Assembly (NCBI RefSeq): GCF_022354465.1
Contig: NZ_CP092361.1
Location: 1,550,001-1,614,000 of the forward strand
DNA length: 64,000 nucleotides
From: Wielerella bovis
GTDB lineage: Bacteria; Pseudomonadota; Gammaproteobacteria; Burkholderiales; Neisseriaceae
Direction of reading: 5' to 3'
Shown: positions 18,127 through 26,571 of the stretch, piece after piece
Layout: each line of letters begins with the position of its first letter
Numbering within the stretch: position 1 is the first letter of the stretch
Position numbers and translations under genes: made by a program
Notes under the pieces: generated by a model
Databases searched by the model: none
The model's input: only the letters and a program-made list of their open reading frames with translations
Told to the model about the DNA's origin: nothing

Positions 18127-18579
18127 ATGTTCACACAATTATTGCTTACTGTACGCTTATCGCCTGAATTGCCGTCTGAATATCGTACCGTAACCGTGAA
18201 TAACCGTGAGGTTTTAGCGAAATTAAATTGTGCTGAAATGTTGTTGTATCTTGCAGGCAGCCTGAAAATATTGCCTGAACAAATTATCACATGGAAAAAA
18301 GCTCCTGATGAAATTTATCATGCGGATAAATTGCTGGAATTGATGCTTGCCAATGGTTTTGAACGCCATGAAACGGATAAGGGTGTGATGCTTTTAAAGC
18401 AACGTGAAAAAGGTGCGTGGAGTTTTAAATGGGACGATTTAGCGCAATATCACAGCCGTCATCAACCCGAAATTGCAGGTTGGTTTATCGGGGAACATTT
18501 ATTTTGTTGTCCTTTGATTGCACGGTTGGATATGAGTCGCGCGTTTCAGCCTAAATTGATGATTGAATACGATATTTAG
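18127..18579 (+). CDS. Hypothetical protein (150 aa), island-associated
   Basis: The ATG at 18127 follows AAAGGA with a 7-nt gap. The protein is soluble and mixed alpha/beta in composition, with no motif I can name. It contains an in-frame DUS (AGSLK near residue 45) and a Neisseria-type DUS core GCCGTCTGAA at 18171-18180, linking it to the same foreign segment as res-mod. It is followed by a palindromic terminator shared with the convergent zinc-ribbon gene. Confidence 0.6.
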   Translation: MFTQLLLTVRLSPELPSEYRTVTVNNREVLAKLNCAEMLLYLAGSLKILPEQIITWKKAPDEIYHADKLLELMLANGFERHETDKGVMLLKQREKGAWSFKWDDLAQYHSRHQPEIAGWFIGEHLFCCPLIARLDMSRAFQPKLMIEYDI

Positions 18580-18582
18580 CCT

Positions 18583-18634
18583 TTTCAGGCTGCCTGAAAA
18601 TAAAAAAGGGACTGCGTAATGCAATCCCTTTTAG
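18583..18634. terminator. Compact DUS palindrome plus classical hairpin between convergent genes
   Basis: TTTTCAGGCTGCCTGAAAA (8-bp arms, 3-nt loop) is followed by AAAAGGGA...TCCCTTTT. Together they can end both the 18127-18579 and the 18636-18911 transcripts. Confidence 0.8.
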
Positions 18635-18635
18635 C

Positions 18636-18911
18636 TTATGAATCAAACCATACTTTTCGCATTTCTGCTAACAAAGCTGGTGTAATTTCATACCCTTGCA
18701 TTTCCCCAATTACGCTATCAATACCGCAATATGGGCAACATGCTGTATAACTTCCGTCTGATTCTTGCATAAAATCATCATCTTTCAATTCAGTTGATGA
18801 ATAAATGCGTTGGCAATAAAAGCAACCACATGTTTGTTCGGTTGCTAAATCTGTTTGATTGCGTATGCAAGCTGCGTGGGCAGTAAGGGCATCTGTTGTT
18901 GATTTATTCAT
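18636..18911 (-). CDS. Small zinc-ribbon-like protein (91 aa)
   Basis: Two Cys pairs stand out: CGCFYC in the middle of the N-terminal half and CCPYCG near residue 59, spaced as in treble-clef/zinc-ribbon proteins of the short cytoplasmic type. The surrounding residues are acidic. A ribosome site (GGAGT) precedes the ATG at 18911. It resembles short hypothetical cytoplasmic proteins found near phage and plasmid genes, but I cannot name a family or function. Upstream lies the remnant of an AlpA-like regulator. Confidence 0.65.
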   Translation of the reverse strand: MNKSTTDALTAHAACIRNQTDLATEQTCGCFYCQRIYSSTELKDDDFMQESDGSYTACCPYCGIDSVIGEMQGYEITPALLAEMRKVWFDS

Positions 18912-18932
18912 GATTGACTCCGTTTTGATTGG

Positions 18933-19010
18933 TTAATTGACAAATTCGCGTGTTGCCAGCCAACTTTCAATATCCTCAACCCGAAAAGCAATGCGCTTGA
19001 AATCATTGAT
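18933..19010 (-). pseudogene. C-terminal remnant of an AlpA/excisionase-type HTH protein
   Basis: The minus frame reads INDFKRIAFRVEDIESWLAT and ends REFVN-stop. The pattern R..FR.EDIE.WLA is typical for the end of AlpA-like DNA-binding proteins of prophages and integrative elements. The 5' part is missing: the frame runs directly into the end of a MITE at 19010, with nothing recognisable beyond it. Confidence 0.65.
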
Positions 19011-19116
19011 ATAGTGAATTCAATTTAAACCAGTACAGCGTTGCCAGCTCCCTTATGTACTCGGTGTACACGGCGGTTGCTGTCGCCTTGTCCTGATTTA
19101 AATTGAATCCACTATA
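19010..19116. repeat. Correia-like MITE, type 1 (107 bp)
   Basis: Complete copy with intact ends (TATAGTGAATTCAATTTAAA ... AATTGAATCCACTATA). It abuts and appears to truncate the AlpA-like gene. Confidence 0.92.
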
Positions 19117-19142
19117 CAAAATTTTATACAATTTTAGTGCAA

Positions 19143-19179
19143 AAAAGAAAAGGACTTAACCTATAAAAAGTTAAGCCCC
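19143..19179 (-). terminator. Terminator downstream of tRNA-Pro
   Basis: On the minus strand GGGCTTAAC...GTTAAGTCC is followed by TTTTCTTTTTT, directly after the tRNA 3' end. Confidence 0.85.
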
Positions 19180-19189
19180 TAAATTTATT

Positions 19190-19266
19190 TGGTCGGAGTG
19201 AAAGGATTCGAACCTTCGACCCCTTGCACCCCATGCAAGTGCGCTACCAGGCTGCGCCACACTCCG
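19190..19266 (-). tRNA. tRNA-Pro (anticodon GGG)
   Basis: A 77-nt minus-strand cloverleaf: acceptor CGGAGTG pairs with CACTCCG, the D-arm is GCGCAGCCTGGTAGCGC, and the anticodon stem CTTGC/GCAAG encloses ATGGGGT. The T-arm holds GGTTCGAATCC. The CCA end is encoded. Its 3' side faces the res-mod island, as expected for an integration site, but no duplicated attachment sequence was seen. Confidence 0.95.
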
Positions 19267-19300
19267 ATAAATGAAAGTTTAGATTATAGAATTTTTTTAA

Positions 19301-19465
19301 TTATCTAGCAAGAGACTTTTCAATTTTTGCTAATAAGTTCTCCAATTCAATACGCATTTCAGACGAAATAATCGCAAGATTAGCATACTTATCCAACATA
19401 TCAAGAGAAAAATAGTCATAAATACTGTGACGTAGTGAACGAAGTTTAATCACATCTAACCGAAT
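19301..19465 (-). pseudogene. Gene remnant, 54-codon C-terminal fragment
   Basis: An open minus frame without a start codon reads IRLDVIKLRSLRHSIYDYFS, continues with ...MRIELENLLAKIEKSLAR and stops. An in-frame TAA at 19468-19466 closes it upstream. The charged, helical composition looks like real protein rather than chance. No family is recognised. The stretch between it and the ihfA stop (19466-19598) holds nothing else I can identify. Confidence 0.45.
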
Positions 19466-19598
19466 TTAAAGTCCGCTCATCCTTATTTAACCTTCTTGAT
19501 GCTGCCACTCTTGCCATTCTTTAACCTTAATACTCACTAATTAGTGCAAGCCTTTCAAATATCAAAATAACATTTATTTAGCAGAAAAAGGAACTAAA

Positions 19599-19901
19599 TT
19601 AACGTTGTTTATCATAATAATGCTCCACCATACCTTTTAATTTTTGGCTAGCGTGGAAAGTTACAACACGACGCGCAGTAATAGGCACTTCTTCTCCCGT
19701 TTTAGGATTGCGTCCAGGACGTTGTGGTTTATCACGTAATTGGAAATTGCCAAAACCAGAAATTTTGATTTCCTCACCACTTTCTAAAGTTGTACGAATT
19801 TCTTCAAAAAACAATTCAACAATTTCTTTAGCATCGTTTTTGCTAATGTGGCTTACTTTTTCTACTAAAATATCAGCCAGTTCAGCTTTAGTAAGAGTCA
19901 T
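19599..19901 (-). CDS. ihfA: Integration host factor subunit alpha
   Basis: A 100-residue HU/IHF-fold DNA-bending protein that pairs with IhfB to shape nucleoid, recombination and promoter complexes. The beta-arm signature [20 protein letters not shown] with the intercalating Pro, and the N-terminal [12 protein letters not shown], fit IhfA rather than IhfB or HU. GAGGG lies upstream of the ATG. In many proteobacteria ihfA follows pheT; here it stands alone with a MITE and IS upstream. Confidence 0.95.
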   Translation of the reverse strand: MTLTKAELADILVEKVSHISKNDAKEIVELFFEEIRTTLESGEEIKISGFGNFQLRDKPQRPGRNPKTGEEVPITARRVVTFHASQKLKGMVEHYYDKQR

Positions 19902-20137
19902 GTTTTGTTACCCTCGTCATAAAAAAATTAAACGCGAATTATCCTTAATTTTTCGTTACTATTCAAGTGAATAGTTGGAAATAATCTAAAAAAATACAAA
20001 AAAAATGATTTAGGACAATATTCCATGCAGCCTGAAAATAAGAAAACTGTTTCAGGCTGCCTAAATGTAAGTTCTAAGTATAATGGATTCAATTTAAATC
20101 AGGACAAGGAGATAGCGACTACCGTGTACACATAGTA

Positions 20138-21029
20138 TAGGTGTAGAATTAAATAAACGGTACACACAAGAGAACAGTTATGGCTTATTCACAAGATTAT
20201 CGCCAAATGATTTTAGAAAAATTAAATTCGGGTTACAGCTACCGTGAATTGGCAGCGGAATATGGCATCAGTCGCAGTACCATTCAACTATGGAAAAAAT
20301 GCATTGAACGTAAACCCTACCCCAAAAGAACCAATAAAATCAATGATGAATTATTGCGAAAAGACGTAGAACAATTTCCTGATGATTTTCAAAGAGAACG
20401 CGCTGTTCGCTTTAACTGTTCACAAAGAGCCATTGGTGTGGCACTTAAACGGCTAAAAATCACTCAAAAAAAAGATTCTTAAACACCCCAAAGCTCAACC
20501 CGAAACAATTGAACAATTTCTCTCATTAAAACAACAGTATGAGCAAGAGAAACGTCCTATTGTTTATATTGATGAAAGTGGTTTTAAAAACCAAACTTAT
20601 CGTCCTTATGCCTATGCGCCAAGAGGACAAGTTTGTCATGGCAATCACAACTGGCAAATCAAAAACACAACCAATGCCATTGGCGCACTATACCAAAATC
20701 AATTGATTGCAGTGGGTTTGTATGAATTCAGCATCAATTCAGATGTGTTTTATTCATGGGTTCAAAACGTTTTACTGCCACAATTACCGCCCAACAGTGT
20801 TTTGGTAATGGATAATGCGACTTTTCACAAACGTCAGGACATTCAAGAGCTTATTGTTTTATCAGGGCATGTGATTTTATGGTTACCGCCATACTGTCCT
20901 GATTTGAATTTAATTGAGCACACTTGGGCTTGGATTAAACATTTACGTCAAGATTGGTTATTGGATTGCATTCACTCTTTGTTTTTTTATTTTACTTGGT
21001 TGTGTACCGAATTTTAATTTCTTTATCTA
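20138..21029 (+). mobile_element. IS630-family insertion sequence (about 892 bp)
   Basis: Bounded by TA target duplications at 20136-20137 and 21030-21031. The imperfect inverted repeats share GGTACACA-type inner segments: left TAGGTGTAGAATTAAATAAA, right (complement) TAGATAAAGAAATTAAAATT. It carries one transposase split by a frameshift. Confidence 0.9.
20180..21017 (+). CDS. IS630-family transposase, read in two frames
   Basis: The first frame (20180-20482, 100 aa) has a helix-turn-helix (SYRELAAEYGISRSTIQLW). The catalytic half continues in the +1 frame from about 20475, with DDE residues in VYIDESGF, VLVMDNATFH and DLNLIEHTWAWIK. The switch falls at an A8 run (20466-20473). Loss of one A, by transcript slippage or a +1 shift, joins the frames through TQKKILKHPKAQ. 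Split transposases with slippage are common in this family, so it may still be functional; a true frameshift mutation is the alternative. The C-terminus ends WLCTEF close to the right inverted repeat. Confidence 0.88.
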
Positions 21030-21102
21030 TACATAAGGGGGCTGGCAACGCTGTACTGATTTAAATTGAATCCACTATATTATTGCACGAATAATATGCA
21101 CA

Positions 21103-21136
21103 GAAAAAACCACCTGAATTTCAGGTGGTTTTTATA
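21103..21136. terminator. Hairpin terminator after tRNA-Leu
   Basis: AAAACCACCTGAA pairs with TTCAGGTGGTTTTT immediately beyond the tRNA 3' end (minus-strand transcript). Confidence 0.88.
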
Positions 21137-21139
21137 ATT

Positions 21140-21225
21140 TGGTGCCGACAGCGAGACTTGAACTCGCACGAGCTAGGCTCACCACCCCCTCAAGATGGCG
21201 TGTCTACCAATTTCACCATGTCGGC
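21140..21225 (-). tRNA. tRNA-Leu (anticodon GAG)
   Basis: An 86-nt class II tRNA. Acceptor GCCGACA/TGTCGGC, anticodon stem CCATC/GGTGG around TTGAGGG, and a long variable arm (TGAGCCTAGCTCGTG) typical for leucine. The T-arm is GAGTTCAAGTCTC. CCA is encoded. Confidence 0.95.
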
Positions 21226-21231
21226 AAAAAG

Positions 21232-21579
21232 TTATTTCGCGCCACTTGCTGCTTGTGGTATAGGTGTTTCAGTTGTAGAAGATGGCGTGGTTGTAGTTTG
21301 TTTAACTGTACTAAAATCCAAACCACTTTTTTTACCACTATTACTGTTTACATAACCCAATGCTAAGCAAGAAGCAAAGAAAATCATTGCACTAATCGCG
21401 GTCATGCGACTTAAAAAGTTTGCATTACCAGCAGAACCAAATACCCCTTGCGCACTACCTGAACCACCAAAACTTGCACCTGCATCTGCCCCTTTACCGT
21501 GCTGCATTAGTACAAGCACAATAATGGCAAGTGATGAGAAAATATTGACAATCCAAATAAGGGTTTTAAAGGCTTCCAT
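21232..21579 (-). CDS. secG: Protein translocase subunit SecG
   Basis: A 115-residue inner-membrane subunit of the SecYEG translocon. The start MEAFKTLIWIVNIF leads into the first membrane helix. A Gly/Ala/Ser-rich loop with GASFGGSGSAQGVFGSAG, the family signature, is followed by the second helix and a Thr/Pro-rich tail. The longer frame upstream overlaps tpiA and lacks a ribosome site. It follows tpiA by 7 nt in the same operon and is followed by tRNA-Leu, the tpiA-secG-tRNA-Leu order common in proteobacteria. Confidence 0.95.
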   Translation of the reverse strand: MEAFKTLIWIVNIFSSLAIIVLVLMQHGKGADAGASFGGSGSAQGVFGSAGNANFLSRMTAISAMIFFASCLALGYVNSNSGKKSGLDFSTVKQTTTTPSSTTETPIPQAASGAK

Positions 21580-21586
21580 GTTTTGA

Positions 21587-22363
21587 TTAGGCTTCTTGTG
21601 CTGCGTTGATGATGGCAGTAAACGAATCATATTTGAGTGATGCGCCACCAACTAATGCACCATCAACGTGTGGTACGCTAAAAATGTCGGCGGCATTTTT
21701 TTCATTCACGCTGCCACCGTAAAGAACGCGGATATTAGCATCATTGCCACATAAAGACAAGATTTCGTTATAAATAAATTGATGCATATCGGCAATTTGC
21801 TCTTTGGTTGCCACTTTTCCTGTGCCGATTGCCCATACAGGCTCATAAGCCACAGCAAAGTTTTGCGTTTTTAATCCTTTAAATACAGATAGTTGGTAAG
21901 CAACTGCCTCTTTTTCGCGACCATCTTCACGTTCTTTCAAACTCTCGCCTACACACAGCAAGGGAATTAAGCCGACATTTAATACATTTTCAATTTTCAA
22001 ACGTTGGATATCGTTCTTTTCATTGAAATATAAACTGCGTTCTGAATGCCCAATCAGCACAATATCTACACCTACATCGCGCATCATTTCTGCTGAAACT
22101 TCGCCTGTGTACGCGCCTTTATCGGTAAAGCGACTCACATCTTGGGCGCACACATGGAGTTTATTGTCTAACACAATTTGCACAGCGTTGTGTACTTGCA
22201 ACAAATAAACAGTAGGTGGCGTGATGCCAATACAGACATTTTCCATTGCAGGCAAACCGCGTAATTTGTGAACAAGCATGTTGTTCTCATGCAGTTGTCC
22301 ATTCATTTTCCAGTTACCTACCACCCATTTTTGTTGCCAAATATCCTGTTCCATTTTTTCCAT
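21587..22363 (-). CDS. tpiA: Triosephosphate isomerase
   Basis: A 258-residue cytosolic TIM-barrel enzyme that interconverts dihydroxyacetone phosphate and glyceraldehyde 3-phosphate. The sequence shows GNWKMNG with the catalytic Lys, IGHSERS with the catalytic His, [11 protein letters not shown] with the catalytic Glu, and the phosphate-binding GGSV. The ATG at 22363 follows AGGGG by 8 nt; the 16-residue upstream extension is unlikely. First gene of the tpiA-secG unit. Confidence 0.96.
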   Translation of the reverse strand: MEKMEQDIWQQKWVVGNWKMNGQLHENNMLVHKLRGLPAMENVCIGITPPTVYLLQVHNAVQIVLDNKLHVCAQDVSRFTDKGAYTGEVSAEMMRDVGVDIVLIGHSERSLYFNEKNDIQRLKIENVLNVGLIPLLCVGESLKEREDGREKEAVAYQLSVFKGLKTQNFAVAYEPVWAIGTGKVATKEQIADMHQFIYNEILSLCGNDANIRVLYGGSVNEKNAADIFSVPHVDGALVGGASLKYDSFTAIINAAQEA

Positions 22364-22488
22364 GATATATCCCCTAATTTGAGATTCAGATGAATGGTTA
22401 TTGTACCGCAATTTGAAGATTTATGTAGTCATCTGTAATCAAAGGCTGCCTGAAAATACATTTTGAGTTCAAAACTGTGTTCATCATT

Positions 22489-22992
22489 TCAACCCAATGC
22501 AGTCTCTATTTCGTGCAACATTTTATCGAGAAAGCGTCCTTGCCGTACCGTTTCCGCTGCTTCTATATAGCGCTTCTCATCAAAATAAGTTTTCAGGCAG
22601 CCTAATAAATCTTCACGTTTTGCAGTAATTTCTGTATGCAGTTGTTGTATGGTATCGGCGTCATTTTCCATGCGTGCTTCCATGAGCATTTCACGCCATT
22701 GCATTTGTTGCATTAAAAATTCAGGCGCAATATGTGTATTATTCGGGTCATCTGGATTAATGTTTTGTGCTTGCAATAAATAAACTGCACGCTCCAACGG
22801 ATTTTTCAAGACTTGATATGCTTGATTAATGGTTGCAGACATCATCATGGCTTGCTTTTGTTCAAATGCTGATGCTGCGGCAAATTTATCAGGGTGAAAT
22901 TGCATGGCAAGCATACGATATGTTTGTTCTAATATTTGATTATCAATAGAAAATTGTTCAGGCAGCCTGAAAAGTTGAAAATATTGTGTCAT
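22489..22992 (-). CDS. hscB: Fe-S cluster co-chaperone HscB (Hsc20)
   Basis: A 167-residue J-domain protein that brings IscU to HscA during iron-sulfur cluster assembly. The HPDK motif lies near residues 33-36 of the N-terminal J domain, and the C-terminal three-helix domain holds the MQWREMLMEAR-type IscU-binding helix. The gene stands apart from any isc genes, next to tpiA. A DUS is read inside as LFRLPEQ. Confidence 0.93.
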   Translation of the reverse strand: MTQYFQLFRLPEQFSIDNQILEQTYRMLAMQFHPDKFAAASAFEQKQAMMMSATINQAYQVLKNPLERAVYLLQAQNINPDDPNNTHIAPEFLMQQMQWREMLMEARMENDADTIQQLHTEITAKREDLLGCLKTYFDEKRYIEAAETVRQGRFLDKMLHEIETALG

Positions 22993-23035
22993 GATGTTGG
23001 TTTTATAAGCATATTGAATGAGTTGAAATTATAAC

Positions 23036-23076
23036 AAAAGGCAGCCTGAAAATTATTTTTCAGACTGCCTTTTCTT
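23036..23076. terminator. DUS inverted-repeat hairpin upstream of hscB
   Basis: AAAAGGCAGCCTGAAAA faces TTTTTCAGACTGCCTTTT, one arm with a single change. It lies between divergent hscB and brnQ, so it may insulate them rather than end either. Confidence 0.6.
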
Positions 23077-23229
23077 TGATACACCATATATCTAGCTAAA
23101 AATATTGCGAATTTGCATAAAAAATATCACTATTTTTTATAAAAATAAATTTTATGACGTTTTTATATGGTTTTATCCTTAATGAGTCTTTTTATTCTGA
23201 AAATACTCTGCTATATTGCAACTGTAAAG

Positions 23230-23268
23230 AAACCGCTGTTTTTTTGGGCGGTTTTGTTTGTTTTTATT
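23230..23268 (+). terminator. Hairpin with T-rich tail just ahead of brnQ (possible attenuator)
   Basis: AAACCGC pairs with GCGGTTT and is followed by TGTTTGTTTTTATT, ending about 20 nt before the brnQ start. A terminator in the leader of an amino-acid transporter could act as an attenuator; no leader peptide was identified. Confidence 0.5.
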
Positions 23269-23287
23269 AATTATTGTGAGGTTTGTT

Positions 23288-24622
23288 ATGCCACAGAAAA
23301 ATAGGTCGGCATTTGTTGCCACAGGTTTAATGCTGTTCGCACTGTTTTTTGGTGCGGGTAATTTGATTTTCCCTGCAATGATGGGACAACAAGCTGGTAA
23401 TCATGTATTAACTGCTATGTTAGGTTTTTTGATTACGGGTGCAGGTTTACCTTTATTAGGTGTCATTGCGGTGGGTTTTTCTGGCTCGCGTGATATTCAG
23501 GAAATGGCTTCTCGTGTTGCGCCTTGGTATGGGGTTTTATTTGCAGTCATGCTGTATTTGGCGATTGGTCCATTATTTGCTAGTCCTCGTACGGCAACCG
23601 TTTCGTTTGAAATTGGTGTTATGCCATTTTTAGGCGAAATTGATAAGGATGCAAAAAGCTTATATTTGGGTATTTTCTCATTCGTGTTTTTTGCAATTGC
23701 ATTTTGGTTGTCTATTTCGCCCAATGAATTGGTAAACCGCGTGGGTAAAATTCTAACGCCCGTTTTATTATTGACGATTGCAATTTTGGTTATTACCGCG
23801 GCAGTTAAACCTATGGGTGCGCCTGAATTACCAATAGACGACTACACCAACAAGGCATTTACCAAAGGTATTATTGAAGGGTATGGCACAATGGATGCGC
23901 TGGCTTCTTTGGTTTTTGCCATTATCGTGATTGATGCCATTCGCAATATGGGCGTTACCGACAAAAAACAAATTTTGTCTTTAACAACATGGGCTGGATT
24001 GATAGCTGCTAGTTGTTTAGCGGTGGTATATATTTTCATTGCTTACATGGGTGCAACCAGTGTGGCTGGCTTGGGTATGCAAGAATCAGGAGCGGCTGTA
24101 TTGTCCAAAAGTGCTACACATTATTTTGGAACAGTTGGACAAACATTATTAGCAGTAATTGTATTCTTGGCATGTTTATCTACCGCAGTGGGTTTGATTA
24201 CTGCTTGTGGTGAATATTTCAACCGCTTGATACCACAACTGTCATATGGCAAATGGGTTGTTATCTTTACTTTGGTTTCATTTGGCTTTGCCAATGTGGG
24301 TTTAAGTGAAATCATCAAATTGTCTATTCCTGCATTGATGCTATTGTATCCATTGACGATTGCCATTATTGCGTTGGCTTTCTTGCACCCATTATTCGCT
24401 GGCAAGCGCATTGTTTATGTTTGCACCATCGCGGCGACTGCGGTATTTGCTATTTTTGATGGCTGGAAAACGTTTTTCGGTACGGATAGTGGTGTAACCA
24501 AAGACATCAATACGTTCTTAAACGAAAATTTGTATTTGTATGATGCAGGCTTGGGTTGGATTTTGCCAGCCATCGTGGGTTTTGTGATTGGTGTAGTATT
24601 GAGTAAAACCATTGCAAAATAA
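23288..24622 (+). CDS. brnQ: Branched-chain amino acid:cation symporter BrnQ
   Basis: A 444-residue inner-membrane carrier of the LIVCS family that takes up Leu, Ile and Val with Na+ or H+. The sequence shows about 12 helices, with the N-terminal LFALFFGAGNLIFPAMMGQQ signature and the GPLFASPRTATVSFE segment conserved in the family. The ATG at 23288 follows GAGG by 8 nt. Monocistronic, with a leader hairpin in front and a MITE 15 nt after the stop. Confidence 0.94.
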   Translation: MPQKNRSAFVATGLMLFALFFGAGNLIFPAMMGQQAGNHVLTAMLGFLITGAGLPLLGVIAVGFSGSRDIQEMASRVAPWYGVLFAVMLYLAIGPLFASPRTATVSFEIGVMPFLGEIDKDAKSLYLGIFSFVFFAIAFWLSISPNELVNRVGKILTPVLLLTIAILVITAAVKPMGAPELPIDDYTNKAFTKGIIEGYGTMDALASLVFAIIVIDAIRNMGVTDKKQILSLTTWAGLIAASCLAVVYIFIAYMGATSVAGLGMQESGAAVLSKSATHYFGTVGQTLLAVIVFLACLSTAVGLITACGEYFNRLIPQLSYGKWVVIFTLVSFGFANVGLSEIIKLSIPALMLLYPLTIAIIALAFLHPLFAGKRIVYVCTIAATAVFAIFDGWKTFFGTDSGVTKDINTFLNENLYLYDAGLGWILPAIVGFVIGVVLSKTIAK

Positions 24623-24637
24623 TCAACATAGGGTAAT

Positions 24638-24744
24638 TATAGTGGATTCAATTTAAATCAGGACAAGGCGACAGCGACCGCCGTGTACACATAGTACATA
24701 AGGGAGCTGGCAACGCTGTACTGGTTTAAATTGAATTCACTATA
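24638..24744. repeat. Correia-like MITE, type 1 (107 bp)
   Basis: Complete copy with core GACAAGGCGACAGCGACCGC and intact ends, placed between convergent brnQ and fabH. A separate small palindrome ACTAGGGGTACTCCCTAGT follows at 24747-24766. Confidence 0.92.
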
Positions 24745-24775
24745 AAACTAGGGGTACTCCCTAGTTGAAACTATA

Positions 24776-24818
24776 AAAATAGCGCGTTGTGAATCTCAAT
24801 CACAACGCGCTATTTTTC
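24776..24818. terminator. Strong bidirectional terminator between brnQ and fabH
   Basis: AAAATAGCGCGTTGTGA and TCACAACGCGCTATTTTT form a perfect long stem flanked by A and T runs. Confidence 0.92.
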
Positions 24819-24819
24819 A

Positions 24820-25782
24820 TCAATATTCAATCAACAATGCACCCCACGCAAAACCGCCACCGATGCCTTCCAACAGCAATTTTTGCCCACGAACAATACG
24901 TCCATCACGAATACCTGCATCCAATGCCAACGGAATAGATGCCGCTGATGTATTCGCATGTTCATCTACCGTTAAAATCACTTTATCCATGCTCAAACCC
25001 AAATGTTTAGCAGTAGATTCAATAATGCGACGATTAGCTTGATGTGGTATGAGCCAATCAATATCCGCGTGCGACAAACCTGCTTGATTCAACACTTCAT
25101 CAGCAACCGCTGAAAGTTGCTTCACTGCAAATTTAAATACACCCTGCCCATCCATTTTCACAAATGGCGAACCACAAATTTGCCCTTCTGACATTTGTAC
25201 TGGCAAATGCAATAAATGCAAATATGAACCATCTGCGTGTAATTGACTGGCAATGATACCACCTTGCTCACTTGCACCCAGTACAACTGCACCTGCGCCA
25301 TCGCCAAATAAAACACAGGTTGCACGGTCTTCCCAATCCACAATACGACTGAAAATATCCGCGCCAATAACCAACACTTTTTGCGCCATACCACTTTGAA
25401 TATAAGCATTTGCCGTATTTAACGCATACATAAAACCCGCGCATACCGCTTGTACATCAAATGCAGGGCAGCCTGAAATCCCCAATTTATGCTGCACAAT
25501 CGTTGCAGTCGCAGGAAATTGCATATCAGGCGTAGTAGTTGCTAAAACAATCAAATCAATTTCTTCGGGCAAAACACGCGCTGCAGCAAGCGCACGGCGT
25601 GCCGCTTCGGTTGCCAAATCACTGGTTTTCTCCTGTTCCGCAGCGATATGCCGCGCTTTAATACCTGTGCGTGTGGTAATCCATTCATCCGAAGTATCCA
25701 TGCGTTGTGCTAAATCATCATTGGTAACGCGAGTGGCTGGCAAATAACTGCCTGTGCCAAGAATTTGGGCATTTCTCATCAT
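24820..25782 (-). CDS. fabH: Beta-ketoacyl-ACP synthase III
   Basis: A 320-residue cytosolic enzyme that starts fatty acid synthesis by condensing acetyl-CoA with malonyl-ACP. The catalytic triad is in the expected spacing: Cys114 (QAVCAG), His247 (PHQANRR) and Asn277 (HANTSAAS), close to the E. coli positions. The ATG at 25782 (MMRNAQILG) is preferred over a TTG 12 nt upstream; no clear Shine-Dalgarno is visible for either. No plsX or fab genes adjoin it. Confidence 0.95.
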   Translation of the reverse strand: MMRNAQILGTGSYLPATRVTNDDLAQRMDTSDEWITTRTGIKARHIAAEQEKTSDLATEAARRALAAARVLPEEIDLIVLATTTPDMQFPATATIVQHKLGISGCPAFDVQAVCAGFMYALNTANAYIQSGMAQKVLVIGADIFSRIVDWEDRATCVLFGDGAGAVVLGASEQGGIIASQLHADGSYLHLLHLPVQMSEGQICGSPFVKMDGQGVFKFAVKQLSAVADEVLNQAGLSHADIDWLIPHQANRRIIESTAKHLGLSMDKVILTVDEHANTSAASIPLALDAGIRDGRIVRGQKLLLEGIGGGFAWGALLIEY

Positions 25783-25893
25783 ATTTATATACAAATTTTG
25801 TCAATAAAACGTAGCTATTGTATGCGGTTTTCGCTACGCTGTGTGCTAAAATTATATCACTTTCAATTTTTCAGGCTGCATAAAGGGTGCAAA

Positions 25894-26001
25894 TATAGTC
25901 GTAGAAGTGAAAATGTAATACAAGGCGGTTAGCTGCAGACAGTACAAGCAGTACGGCAAGGCGAACCAACGCCGTAGTACTTTTTCAATTCTGCGACGAT
26001 A
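25894..26001. repeat. Correia-like MITE, type 3 (108 bp)
   Basis: Ends TATAGTCGTAGAAGTGAAAA and TTTTTCAATTCTGCGACGATA. The ends differ from types 1 and 2 and match the nested copy at 39225-39333; the outer right end carries a base change. It lies in the fabH/gloA divergent region. Confidence 0.85.
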
Positions 26002-26047
26002 CATCAAGGCAGCCTGAAAACAATTAAATACTATTAAGGAATACAAA

Positions 26048-26449
26048 ATGCGTTTATTACACACCATGCTGCGTGTCGGCAATTTAGAAAAATCATTGGC
26101 GTTTTACACCGAAGTTTTGGGTATGCGCGTGTTGCGCCAAAAAGATTATCCTGATGGTCGTTTTACTTTGGCGTTTGTTGGATATGGCGAAGAAAGCGAA
26201 ACCGCTGTCATTGAATTAACCCATAACTGGGACACGCCAACTTATGATTTGGGTACAGGTTATGGACATATTGCGATTGAAGTGGACGATGCTTATGCGG
26301 CGTGCGATGCGGTTCGTGCCAAAGGTGGCAAAGTAACCCGCGAAGCAGGCCCAATGAAACACGGTACAACCGTGATTGCGTTTGTGGAAGACCCCGATGG
26401 TTACAAAATTGAATTTATTCAGAAACAATCGGGCGATGATTCTTACTAA
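26048..26449 (+). CDS. gloA: Lactoylglutathione lyase (glyoxalase I)
   Basis: A 133-residue cytosolic metalloenzyme that converts the methylglyoxal-glutathione hemithioacetal to S-lactoylglutathione. The metal ligands of the bacterial Ni/Co type are visible: His5 (MRLLHT), Glu in VIELTHNWD, His in [11 protein letters not shown] and Glu in GYKIEFIQ. One DUS sits 20 nt before the start. It is followed by a DUS terminator. Confidence 0.96.
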   Translation: MRLLHTMLRVGNLEKSLAFYTEVLGMRVLRQKDYPDGRFTLAFVGYGEESETAVIELTHNWDTPTYDLGTGYGHIAIEVDDAYAACDAVRAKGGKVTREAGPMKHGTTVIAFVEDPDGYKIEFIQKQSGDDSY

Positions 26450-26466
26450 TTTTATCGCTTAATCAG

Positions 26467-26512
26467 ATAGGCAGCCTGAAAATCGTGTGTGATGGTTTTT
26501 CAGGCTGCCTAT
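26467..26512. terminator. DUS inverted-repeat terminator after gloA
   Basis: ATAGGCAGCCTGAAAA and TTTTCAGGCTGCCTAT face each other around a 13-nt loop, 20 nt past the stop. Confidence 0.85.
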
Positions 26513-26571
26513 AAGCATAAATATCTTTTTATCTATAACCCAATCATTCAAATGATTTTTTTGATGCAGCT

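Larger units (their letters stand above)
20079..21079. repeat. Type 1 Correia-like MITE interrupted by an IS630-family element
   Basis: Left half 20079-20137 and right half 21030-21079 together make one MITE. Joining them with a single TA gives CATAGTACATAAGGG, the centre seen in intact copies, so the IS inserted at TA and duplicated it. Confidence 0.92.

Noticed and set aside
19190..19266. tRNA-Pro as an active attachment site with flanking att repeats
   Set aside because: No second copy of the tRNA 3' segment was seen around 12.5 kb or elsewhere in the window, so only a decayed island is proposed.
24747..24766. ACTAGGGG...CCCTAGT palindrome as an operator
   Set aside because: It lies between convergent genes beside a terminator and a MITE, where an operator has no promoter to act on.
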